Below, piece after piece: positions 34,553 to 42,093 of a DNA stretch of 64,000 bases. Position numbers and translations under genes: made by a program. Origin of the DNA: UBA6168 sp041752395 (GTDB lineage: Bacteria; Bacteroidota; Bacteroidia; Chitinophagales; Saprospiraceae); contig JBGSWN010000267.1 of assembly GCA_041752395.1 (NCBI GenBank), positions 57,024-121,023 of the forward strand, given 5' to 3'. Below the pieces are notes generated by a model that had not been told where the DNA came from, ran no database searches, and was given only the letters and a program-made list of their open reading frames with translations. Positions within the stretch are counted from its first letter, which is position 1; each line of letters starts with the position of its first letter.

Positions 34553-36604
34553 ATGAAAAGTATTATAAAATCATTGCTCATGCTGCTGGCAATAGGCTTT
34601 TTCAGCCTAAATGCATCAGCCTCCAGCCACCGGGAAGCGCCGCTCATCGCTGACGACCCGCTCGCTGACAACGTGGACGTGTACGCTTTCCGAAGTCCGG
34701 AGCGCCCACAAAACATTGTTCTCATTGCCACTTACAACCCCATGCAATTGGCGCAAGGTGGACCAAACTACTACCAGTTTGGGGAGAACATCCGCTACGA
34801 AATTCACATTGACAACGACGCCACAAATCCTGGCGATGAAATTACGTACCGTTTCACTTTCAAAATCAAGAACCAAGACCCAACGACGTTTTTCAACATC
34901 CGCTTGGGCAAGCAGAACCTGTACACAACTTATACTTTGGAGAAAAGCATCAATGGTGGCAACTCTTGGGTCAAAATTTTGGACAATGTAGCAGTTCCAC
35001 CACCAAACATTGGCGCTCGCAGCATCAACTCACCAGTTGGTTTGAACACAACCTACGATGCGCTGACGAAGAAAGCCATTCGCTATGCTTACACTGGTGA
35101 GCGGGTTTTCGCAGGGCCAGTTGATGACCCATTTTTCGTTGACCTTGGCGGTATTTTTGACCTTGGCGATGCACCACGGGCAGACGGCAACCCAAAAGAT
35201 GGTCTTGCTTGCATGAACACCAGCGCCATTGCAATCGAAGTGCCAATCGCTTTCCTTCGCAAAGCTGGCGCTCCTATCAACCCAACCAGCATCTTGGACG
35301 ACCGCTTTATCATCGGTGTTTGGGCTAGCGCAAGCCGCCCACAGATCCGTACCCTCGCACCTGGCACTGTCACTGAATCGGGCAACTGGGTACAGGTAAG
35401 CCGTTTGGGTATGCCTTTGACCAACGAAGCGGTTATTCCAATTGGTTACAAAGACTACTGGAACAGCCTCACTCCTTACCAAGAACTGGCCGATACCCAA
35501 TTGGACGGTTTCTTTTACAATCCTGAATTGGCATTGTACATGGACGACGACCTTTTCGGTGGTGCAGTCCCCGGCTTTGCGCAGCTGCGCATCCAGCGTA
35601 ACTCACTTGGTGCGTTCGACTTCGGAAACGGACAAGACGGTCTTTACGGCTTGAAAGGCACTGCTGCTGTTGCTGGCACTGCTTTGGATGATGCCATCTT
35701 CGGTACACTGCTACTGCCTGGCCCAGGAATGCCTAGGTCGGTTGACCTTTGGCCTATCTTCCATACAGGTGTGCCAAACTTCCCGCCTTACCAATTGGCA
35801 ACGGGCAAGAACGGCAACCCATTGGCCGCAGGCAAGCCTTTCATCAACAACTTCCTGCCAAACGGTGGCGACATGCTCCGATTGAACATGGCAGTAACGC
35901 CTACTCCACGTAACCACCCACTGTTCAGCTCCTTGGGCATCGTTCAAGCTGCGGTACTTGGCTTGACTAATCCAACTTATGCTAGCAACGCAAACATGCA
36001 GTGGATTCCAAACATGGATGGCTTCCCGAACGGTCGCCGCTTGGAGGATGACGTAACCCGCATTGAATTGCAGGCTGTATCAGGTGTTGCGCTCGCAGCC
36101 ATCGGACTTTGGTACGATGATTATGTACCTGGTGGTAGCCCAGTAACTGCTGATTTGGTGAGCGTACTTTCTTACACCACTGGTGTGGAAGCCAACGATG
36201 CCAACTTCGGCAAGAGGTTCCCATTCCTTGCCAAGCCTTGGGCTGGCGACAGCGATTGCAGCGGTACAGTTGCAGGGCCAGCACAACCAATCGTAATGCA
36301 TGGCACTGGTATCGGTATCGGTACACCAGATATTGCTGGTTCACAGGTGATGATGGCCAACTTCCCGAACCCATTTACTTCACAAACAACCGTGGAGTAC
36401 GAGGTAGCGGAAGCTGGAAACATCAGCATTCAAGTGTATGATATGAGCGGAAAATTGGTGAGCACATTAGTTGACCAAATCCAAGACAAAGGCCGCTATT
36501 CTGCTCAGTTTGATGCTTCAAAACTTTCTTCCGGCATCTATTTTGCGAAAGCAAAAGATGCAAAAGGACAAGTGCTCGAAGTATTGAAAATGGTGAAGAA
36601 CTAA
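34553..36604 (+). CDS. Secreted DUF4331 protein, copy 2, with T9SS sorting domain
   Basis: 683 residues. The same DUF4331 fold as copy 1 (SSHREAPLIADDPLADNVDV; DPFFVDLGGIFDLGD; GRRLEDDVTRIELQAVSG), then an 80-residue type A T9SS C-terminal domain (MMANFPNPFTSQTTVEYEV to EVLKMVKN). It should therefore cross the outer membrane and be anchored or released outside, unlike copy 1. Nucleotide identity between the copies is very high in the 3' third of the DUF4331 region. A heptamer hairpin starts at the stop codon. Confidence 0.92.
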   Translation: MKSIIKSLLMLLAIGFFSLNASASSHREAPLIADDPLADNVDVYAFRSPERPQNIVLIATYNPMQLAQGGPNYYQFGENIRYEIHIDNDATNPGDEITYRFTFKIKNQDPTTFFNIRLGKQNLYTTYTLEKSINGGNSWVKILDNVAVPPPNIGARSINSPVGLNTTYDALTKKAIRYAYTGERVFAGPVDDPFFVDLGGIFDLGDAPRADGNPKDGLACMNTSAIAIEVPIAFLRKAGAPINPTSILDDRFIIGVWASASRPQIRTLAPGTVTESGNWVQVSRLGMPLTNEAVIPIGYKDYWNSLTPYQELADTQLDGFFYNPELALYMDDDLFGGAVPGFAQLRIQRNSLGAFDFGNGQDGLYGLKGTAAVAGTALDDAIFGTLLLPGPGMPRSVDLWPIFHTGVPNFPPYQLATGKNGNPLAAGKPFINNFLPNGGDMLRLNMAVTPTPRNHPLFSSLGIVQAAVLGLTNPTYASNANMQWIPNMDGFPNGRRLEDDVTRIELQAVSGVALAAIGLWYDDYVPGGSPVTADLVSVLSYTTGVEANDANFGKRFPFLAKPWAGDSDCSGTVAGPAQPIVMHGTGIGIGTPDIAGSQVMMANFPNPFTSQTTVEYEVAEAGNISIQVYDMSGKLVSTLVDQIQDKGRYSAQFDASKLSSGIYFAKAKDAKGQVLEVLKMVKN

Positions 36605-36702
36605 TTAATGATAGTAATTAGTGATTGGTGATTAGTGATTGGGAAGGCCCAGCTAATTGCCAGTCACTAATCACTATTCACCAATCACTAATTACTAATT
36701 AA
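36602..36702. repeat. Heptamer-built hairpin between the DUF4331 and TPR genes
   Basis: Left arm AGTAATTAGTGATTGGTGAT plus TAGTGATTGG; right arm CAGTCACTAATCACTATTCA plus CCAATCACTAATTACTAATT. The arms are nearly perfect complements over more than 30 bases, built from GTGATTG/GTGATTA 7-mers like those in the nos operon. It may act as a terminator or an mRNA stability element. Confidence 0.85.
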
Positions 36703-36712
36703 ACGCCCGTTT

Positions 36713-37960
36713 ATGAAAAATACAACCATCTTCGTTGGCCTGATGGCCCTTGCCACGCTTGGCTTTTATGCTTGCGAAAAAGGCAATTCCCAAACCAATA
36801 ATGATAACCCAAGCATGAGCATGCTGGAGTCTATCCCAAAACTGCTCGACCGGAACGAGAAAATCCAATATGGCAAAGAATGGGAGAACGTTCAAAACAC
36901 CTACGGCAAGCAGCGCAAAGCGCTTATGGACGACCCAAAAGCAAAAGAACCTTGGCTCAACCTTGCCGACATCTTCGTAAACGAAGCTCGCATAACAGGT
37001 GAGCACCCGCATTATTATCCCGCCGCTTTGCAGTGTTTGGATGTATTGCTGGCGCAAAATTTTGATGAAAATAACCCAAAAGAAAAGGATTTGAAATTCC
37101 GGGCACTCAGCGCAAAAGCGGGTGTGGAACTTAGCCTGCACGAATTCGCCAAAGCGCTGGCCACAGGCGAGGAAGCAGTTAAGATAAACCCTTTAAATTC
37201 TGGCATTTACGGTGTTTTGACCGATGCCAATGTCGAATTGGGCAATTATGAAAAAGGCGTGGAAATGGCCGACAAAATGGTTTCCATCAAGCCTGATTTG
37301 CGGAGCTATAGCCGGGTTTCATATCTTCGTGAAATCTACGGCGACGTGCCAGGTGCCATCGAAGCACTTACCATGGCCGCACAGGCTGGCATGCCCGGTG
37401 CGGACAATACTTCTTGGGCAAGTGTGACACTGGGCAATCTTTATTTACATTATGGAAAAACAAAGGAAGCGGAAGAAGTGTATAACGCTACCCTCGAAAC
37501 TCGCCCTGAATATCCATTTGCATTAGCAGGATTGGGGCAGATAGAAACCATGCGGAAGAACTATACAAAAGCAGAAGAACTGCTAAATCAAGCTGCAGCC
37601 ATTATTCCTGAAGTTGGTTTTTATGAAAAACTGGCTATGGTTTATAAGGAAAGCGGACGTATGGATGAATATACAAAAACCATAAAAGAAGTTATTGCCA
37701 TGATGGAAGACGACCAAGCCCATGGCCATAATATGGACTTGGAGTTTGCGCACGTATATTCCGATTTAATGGACAACCAACAAAAAGCGTTGGAATATGC
37801 CATGAAGGAATATACCGCTCGGCCTGATAATATTGACGTAAACGGTTCATTGGCCAGCATATACGCCAAAATGGGCGATATCGAGAAATCCAAAATGCAC
37901 CGTGAAAAGGCATTGCGCACTGGCTCCAAAAAGCCAGAGCTGTTGGCCTTGAGCAAATAA
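36713..37960 (+). CDS. TPR-repeat lipoprotein
   Basis: 415 residues with a lipoprotein signal (lipobox GFYAC, Cys about residue 21). At least seven tetratricopeptide-like helical repeats span about residues 60-400 (for example AGVELSLHEFAKALATGEEA, GIYGVLTDANVELGNYEKGV, LGNLYLHYGKTKEAEEVYNA). TPR scaffolds bind partner proteins. It follows the two DUF4331 genes; TPR lipoproteins and DUF4331 proteins together suggest a periplasmic or surface complex, which is inference. Terminator-like hairpins follow. Confidence 0.85.
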   Translation: MKNTTIFVGLMALATLGFYACEKGNSQTNNDNPSMSMLESIPKLLDRNEKIQYGKEWENVQNTYGKQRKALMDDPKAKEPWLNLADIFVNEARITGEHPHYYPAALQCLDVLLAQNFDENNPKEKDLKFRALSAKAGVELSLHEFAKALATGEEAVKINPLNSGIYGVLTDANVELGNYEKGVEMADKMVSIKPDLRSYSRVSYLREIYGDVPGAIEALTMAAQAGMPGADNTSWASVTLGNLYLHYGKTKEAEEVYNATLETRPEYPFALAGLGQIETMRKNYTKAEELLNQAAAIIPEVGFYEKLAMVYKESGRMDEYTKTIKEVIAMMEDDQAHGHNMDLEFAHVYSDLMDNQQKALEYAMKEYTARPDNIDVNGSLASIYAKMGDIEKSKMHREKALRTGSKKPELLALSK

Positions 37961-37984
37961 ATAAGTGATTAAACGGGTGTTAAC

Positions 37985-38015
37985 GGGAGGTAGCAGTTTA
38001 ATCGCTGCTCCTCCT
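37985..38015 (+). terminator. Terminator-like hairpin after the TPR gene
   Basis: Stem GGAGG-TAGCAG / CTGCTCCTCC around an 8-base loop, followed by TGATTTTTATT. Confidence 0.6.
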
Positions 38016-38081
38016 GATTTTTATTGACACGTATAAACTATATACTGTTCCAAACGCTATTCTTATAGAAAATATGATAAC

Positions 38082-38113
38082 AAAAAAGGCGGCCCATCTA
38101 GGCCGCCTTTTTT
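38082..38113. terminator. Bidirectional rho-independent terminator
   Basis: AAAAAAGGCGGCC / GGCCGCCTTTTTT with a 6-base loop, between the plus-strand TPR gene and the minus-strand coiled-coil gene. A and T runs on both sides allow use in either direction. Confidence 0.92.
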
Positions 38114-38114
38114 G

Positions 38115-39131
38115 TCATTTAAACAAGTTATCGTAGGATTCGCCATCGCCTCCCCTACCCTGCGCTTCTGGCCGGGCTTTGGGCCGATTCAAATCCAGCG
38201 AATCGCTGGAAGTTGTTTTGGGGCCGAGCAGCATCAGGGTGCTTTTCTCTTCCCACTCCTCCAGCATCTTCAGGCCCTCTTCTTGGAAGACGCCCTGTTG
38301 CAGGTCAATCGAGTCCATGAAGTTCGAGGACATTTCCATGAAGCGCTCCATTTCGCCCACTTTGCTCGCCACATCGTCCGCAATGTTCTCGATGGCAGCA
38401 TCGAACATCGCACGCTTATCCGGGTCTCCAGAGATGACGCTCATCGCCGATTTCATGGCTGAGTGCGACGCCCGGATGGCCTTGCGCTCCTGCTCTTTCA
38501 GTTTCACCTGGTCCTTGGTGTCTTCCAGCAGTATCTCGGAGTTCTTGTACATCTTATCGAGGATGCGGTACAGGATTTCCATCTTGCCGTGCAGGGCGGC
38601 GTATTTCTCGTTCGTCTCCTGTAGGCGGGCAGCCTTTCGGGTAGCGAGCACCACTTGGCTCTCGTTGTTTTGCTGCTTCGCAACGCTGGCCAGCTTCAGG
38701 CTGTTGGAGATTTCCTTATTGTTCTCGTCCATCAAGGTGCTCATCTTGCGGATTTGCCCTTTCAGGTTGCCGATTTGTTGGCTCATCTTGCCTAGGTTGT
38801 CCTGCAAGTCTTCGACGTAGCTTTTAAGGATACCCACCGGGTCAATTTGCACGAACATACCAGTCACTGAACGCATCACACTCTTGTACATGTACCAGAT
38901 GAGGTTGCGCATCTTCGGGTCCAGCACGATGTAGATGAGGGCTGCGAGTGCCATCAGCATGAGTACCAAATAGATGGTATTGGCTGCCAAAGCAAGGATT
39001 GCGGTCATGTTTACCGCCAGAAAGTAGCCAAGTCCGCCCAAGACGGCCAGCAGGAAAATCGTTCCAGTCACGCCTTCTGGCCTTTTCCAAAAGGACTTTT
39101 TCTCGTAGGTCGGTGGTGCGATATCAGACAT
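38115..39131 (-). CDS. Membrane-anchored coiled-coil protein (PspA/IM30-like architecture)
   Basis: 338 residues. Two or three membrane helices lie near the N-terminus (about 22-42, 45-65). A long alpha-helical coiled coil follows from about 100 to 240 (DLQDNLGKMSQQIGNLKGQI, KMSTLMDENNKEISNSLKLA, KLKEQERKAIRASHSAMKSA), then a less ordered acidic tail. The coiled-coil segment resembles PspA/IM30 proteins in pattern, but PspA lacks N-terminal membrane helices, so no family is claimed. An envelope-stress or membrane-scaffold role is possible. It is the last gene before a terminator. Four tandem octamers precede its start codon. Confidence 0.7.
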   Translation of the reverse strand: MSDIAPPTYEKKSFWKRPEGVTGTIFLLAVLGGLGYFLAVNMTAILALAANTIYLVLMLMALAALIYIVLDPKMRNLIWYMYKSVMRSVTGMFVQIDPVGILKSYVEDLQDNLGKMSQQIGNLKGQIRKMSTLMDENNKEISNSLKLASVAKQQNNESQVVLATRKAARLQETNEKYAALHGKMEILYRILDKMYKNSEILLEDTKDQVKLKEQERKAIRASHSAMKSAMSVISGDPDKRAMFDAAIENIADDVASKVGEMERFMEMSSNFMDSIDLQQGVFQEEGLKMLEEWEEKSTLMLLGPKTTSSDSLDLNRPKARPEAQGRGGDGESYDNLFK

Positions 39132-39137
39132 AAATTA

Positions 39138-39169
39138 TTGTTGAATTGTTAGATTGTTAAATTGTTGGA
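39138..39169 (-). repeat. Four tandem octamers (TTGTTRRA) upstream of the coiled-coil gene
   Basis: TTGTTGAA TTGTTAGA TTGTTAAA TTGTTGGA on the plus strand, ending 7 bases from the gene start on the minus strand. It occupies the position of the leader or ribosome-binding region. No matching opposite arm is seen. Confidence 0.8.
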
Positions 39170-39281
39170 CAAAGTAAACCCGAAACTGGTGATTTTTGGT
39201 AAAAATAAACTGTGTATGTCCTCAATTTTCGGACGAATTGAAGTTTGCCGCCCACAAAACGAGTTTAGAAAGCCGTTTTTT

Positions 39282-39797
39282 TTACAAATCCAATCGCATG
39301 AGCAAGTCGAATTGAAGGTCGTTCCCGAGCCAAAAATCGTGCTTGCCATAAACTACGAAACCATGCTTTTGGTAAAAACGGATGGCCCGCTCATTTTTTT
39401 CCCAAACGCCCAACCAGACAAATTCATGGTTGTTCGCTTGCGCAACGTCCAAGGCTGCTTTCAACAAAAACTCCCCAACGCCTTGCCCAAAAAAGGATTT
39501 AAATGTATAAATCCGCTCAATTTCCAAGCAGTTTTCGCCCTGTGGGTCGGACTGTGCGGCAGGGAACTTGACCTTTAAATAACCCACGACCTCCTCCCCA
39601 TTTTTTGCGAAGAAAAAAGCCGAAGCCGGGTCATTCAATTCACCCAGCAGCTTTTCTGGGTCAAATGCCTTGGAAACATACAGTTCAAAATCGGCTGGGT
39701 TGTTCAAAGCTTCAAAGGCTTCGTTGAATGACCGCAGCCCGATTTCACGCAGCAAATCCAAGCTTTCCACCTCACATTTGACAATTGTAAAAGCCAT
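39282..39797 (-). CDS. GNAT-family N-acetyltransferase
   Basis: 171 residues from the ATG at 39797; an in-frame ATG at 39830 adds 11 residues that look untranslated. The GNAT core is visible: AFFFAKNGEEVVGYLKVKFP (strand beta4), LEIERIYTFKSFFGQGVGEF with the acetyl-CoA pyrophosphate loop, and the C-terminal VWEKNERAIRFYQKHGFVVY. Transfers an acetyl group from acetyl-CoA to an unknown amine. It resembles the YkkB/PaiA-like group of small-molecule or protein acetyltransferases. It is upstream of the coiled-coil gene on the same strand. Confidence 0.88.
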   Translation of the reverse strand: MAFTIVKCEVESLDLLREIGLRSFNEAFEALNNPADFELYVSKAFDPEKLLGELNDPASAFFFAKNGEEVVGYLKVKFPAAQSDPQGENCLEIERIYTFKSFFGQGVGEFLLKAALDVAQANNHEFVWLGVWEKNERAIRFYQKHGFVVYGKHDFWLGNDLQFDLLMRLDL

Positions 39798-39838
39798 TTT
39801 CTCCAACAATATATGATTCAAAAAAACCACCTGCTCAA

Positions 39839-39866
39839 ATCTCTGACTCTCTCACTCTCTCACCCT
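39839..39866 (+). repeat. Tandem octamer tract (TCTCTSAC)
   Basis: TCTCTGAC TCTCTCAC TCTCTCAC CCTC, immediately beside the end of folD. A single arm with no complement nearby, of the same class as the 39138 tract. Confidence 0.7.
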
Positions 39867-40751
39867 CTATTTCCCGTAAATCTCCCTCCTACTCGCCTTC
39901 AACGTGTTCATTATCAACGACATAACCGTCATTGGCCCAACGCCGCCAGGCACTGGGGTGATGAAACTGCATTTGGGCGCCACCTCGTCGTAAGCTACAT
40001 CGCCGACGAGCCGTGAACCTTTCGGATGAGTCGAGTCGTCAATGCGATTGATGCCCACGTCAATGACCACAGCGCCGTCCTTCACCATGTCGGCGGTCAC
40101 AAACTCCGGCTTGCCGATGGCCGCCACGATGATGTCAGCGCCCCGCACGATGTCGGCCATGTTCTTGGTGCGGCTGTGAACGAGGGTCACGGTGCAGTCA
40201 CCGACTTTGCCCTTGCGGGAAAGCAGAATCGCCATCGGCGTCCCGACGATATTGCTGCGACCAATGACCACGGCGTTTTTACCAGCCGTCTCCACGCCAT
40301 AGCGCTCCAGCATGGTCATGATGCCAAACGGCGTGGCGGGCAAGTAGCTCGGCAGGCCCAGCGCCATCCGCCCGAAATTGACGGGGTGAAAGCCGTCCAC
40401 GTCCTTTTTTGGGTCAATGGCCAAGGTGATATGGTCTTCGTTGATGTGTTTTGGAAGCGGAAGCTGAACGATGAAGCCGTCCACATCGGGGTCGTTGTTC
40501 AGGCTGGCCACCACTTCCAAGAGTTCAGCCTCGGTGGTTTCGGCGGGTTTGCGGACCAGCGTGGACTTGAAACCCACATCTTCGCAAGACTTGACTTTGT
40601 TCCGAACATAAACTTGGCTGGCAGGGTCATCGCCAACTAGCACGGCAGCGAGGTGTGGGGTTTTTCCGCCTTTAGCCTTGATTTTGTTGACTTCTTCTGC
40701 GACTTCCGATTTAATGATTTCGGACAATTTTTTACCGTCAATAATGGTCAT
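39867..40751 (-). CDS. folD: Bifunctional methylenetetrahydrofolate dehydrogenase / cyclohydrolase
   Basis: 294 residues, normal length. Converts 5,10-methylene-THF to 10-formyl-THF with NADP+ in one-carbon metabolism. Visible: catalytic YVRNKVKSCEDVGF with the active-site Lys, VQLPLPKHINEDHI, DVDGFHPVNFGRMALGLPSY, GRSNIVGTPMA for cofactor binding, and the C-terminal PVPGGVGPMTVMSL signature. It is downstream of an orphan SpaB_C-type gene, separated by a strong hairpin, so it is probably transcribed alone. Confidence 0.97.
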   Translation of the reverse strand: MTIIDGKKLSEIIKSEVAEEVNKIKAKGGKTPHLAAVLVGDDPASQVYVRNKVKSCEDVGFKSTLVRKPAETTEAELLEVVASLNNDPDVDGFIVQLPLPKHINEDHITLAIDPKKDVDGFHPVNFGRMALGLPSYLPATPFGIMTMLERYGVETAGKNAVVIGRSNIVGTPMAILLSRKGKVGDCTVTLVHSRTKNMADIVRGADIIVAAIGKPEFVTADMVKDGAVVIDVGINRIDDSTHPKGSRLVGDVAYDEVAPKCSFITPVPGGVGPMTVMSLIMNTLKASRREIYGK

Positions 40752-40798
40752 AGTTTGATTTTGATTTTGGTAGGAATCTGGAAAGGGTTGATAATTGA

Positions 40799-40833
40799 AA
40801 GTTGGGCGGCGACTTGAAGTCGCCGCCCAACTT
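40799..40833 (-). terminator. Terminator hairpin between the SpaB_C-like gene and folD
   Basis: Perfect 15-bp stem AAGTTGGGCGGCGAC / GTCGCCGCCCAACTT with a 5-base loop. On the minus strand it is followed by TTTC and lies after the stop of the SpaB_C-like gene. Confidence 0.75.
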
Positions 40834-40881
40834 AACAGCCGCTAATTTAGCAAAAGCAGTAAAGTCGGACGAGAAAAATGC

Positions 40882-41886
40882 TCAGGCAGCGTTGATTTTA
40901 GGGAATTCTGTGGTGGAAAAGCGCAGGTTGTTTTGGCTCAAAAGCCGCAGGCATTGAGCCATCGAGAAATAAAGGTAGCCTTCATTTTTTCCAGCGATGC
41001 CGAGGCGGTTGTTCGTTTTTTGAATAAAATCAGCGTAGAAAGTCCAAGCCGGTTGGGTAGGCTCGAAATTGGCCTGGAGCGATGTGAGCTTGCCTGCATC
41101 CAAGGCCAAATCCAATTCCAAATTCGTACTGGTATTGGCGTGAATCCAATCCACGTAGGCTTGTTCGCCAAAATTACGGTAGTTTTTCAGCAGCTCCCAG
41201 ATAGCGGAAAAATAGGACAGCAAATCTTTGCGCTGGATGCTAAAATTGCTTTGAAAAGCATTTCGGAAGGAATTCACCTCAAAACCAGTTTCCTTCGACC
41301 TTGCCCCCTCTCGCCAATTTTCATAGGCCCAAGCAGCGAAGTTGGAGGCGGCTTTCAGGTTCATGCCAAAGGCGTAAAACATGCCCAAATGCAGCTTGAT
41401 GGCGGTACTCATTTTCTCCGCTTCCGTCCAATTGCCGCCTCGGTCCTTCAAGGTATTCAGCACCATATTGGAGGAGGCTTGGTACTGCTGTTCCAAAATA
41501 TTGGAGGCAACGCAACCAAGTTGAGGCAAGAAATTAGACTGAACTCCCTCAAATTGAACGGAATTATTAGGATGCCATTTGAGCTTTTCTGGGAAGGAAG
41601 CCGGGTATTTTGGTGCTTCCAAGAAGGAGGGTTTTGCCTCAAAATACTGTTGAAAATGCTCCACGAGGTTGGGCTTCAACATGTTTTCCAGTAAAAATTC
41701 CGTGGATTTGAAGCAAAGCCTCAGGTGTGGGCCTCGTTCCGTGCTCCTTTCGAAGAAGAATGCCTCGGCAACGCCGGTTTGCAGGACAACATCCGTGTAG
41801 GGTTTGACTGCCTTTGAAAGCAAAGCTTCCCAGTGTTCGTTGTAATGCAGGCAAGTAATCAACCATTTGGTTGCGCTAATAGCCAT
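40882..41886 (-). CDS. Orphan thiopeptide-type bacteriocin biosynthesis (SpaB_C-like) protein
   Basis: 334 residues from the ATG at 41886. The frame is open to 42021 but that extension runs into a terminator hairpin, so the shorter start is preferred. Near the N-terminus the pattern KWLITCLHYNEHWEALLSKA, then VAEAFFFERSTERGPHLRLC, matches the W...I-Y...FFIRY...GPHLRLR signature of SpaB_C/TIGR03891 proteins. These form the C-terminal lyase-type domain of LanB dehydratases or stand alone beside them, acting in glutamate elimination or related chemistry on ribosomal peptides. I see no LanB N-terminal domain, cyclase, transporter or precursor peptide nearby. Function and substrate here are unknown. 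Confidence 0.75.
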   Translation of the reverse strand: MAISATKWLITCLHYNEHWEALLSKAVKPYTDVVLQTGVAEAFFFERSTERGPHLRLCFKSTEFLLENMLKPNLVEHFQQYFEAKPSFLEAPKYPASFPEKLKWHPNNSVQFEGVQSNFLPQLGCVASNILEQQYQASSNMVLNTLKDRGGNWTEAEKMSTAIKLHLGMFYAFGMNLKAASNFAAWAYENWREGARSKETGFEVNSFRNAFQSNFSIQRKDLLSYFSAIWELLKNYRNFGEQAYVDWIHANTSTNLELDLALDAGKLTSLQANFEPTQPAWTFYADFIQKTNNRLGIAGKNEGYLYFSMAQCLRLLSQNNLRFSTTEFPKINAA

Positions 41887-42011
41887 TCGATAGTTTTGTT
41901 CTTTTTTTAATGTAACTCGTAATCGGTTGGGAACAAATACTCGGCCAAACTGCTCTTGTATCGAAAATAATTCTAATAATTTTTCTACCGCCAATGCGCT
42001 ATGCCTAAAAA

Positions 42012-42054
42012 CAAAGCGCAAGCCTTCCGTTTTACGGGAGAACTTGCGCTTTGA
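42012..42054 (-). terminator. Rho-independent terminator after the GH65 gene
   Basis: On the minus strand: CAAAGCGCAAG, 20-base loop, CTTGCGCTTTG, then TTTTT. It lies 40 bases after the GH65 stop codon. Confidence 0.85.
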
Positions 42055-42093
42055 TTCAATGATGGATTTATTTTTTTAGGATATTAACGTCAG

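Noticed and set aside
41887..42021. N-terminal extension of the SpaB_C-like protein
   Set aside because: The extra 45 residues run into the terminator of the GH65 gene and do not resemble the family, so the start at 41886 was chosen.
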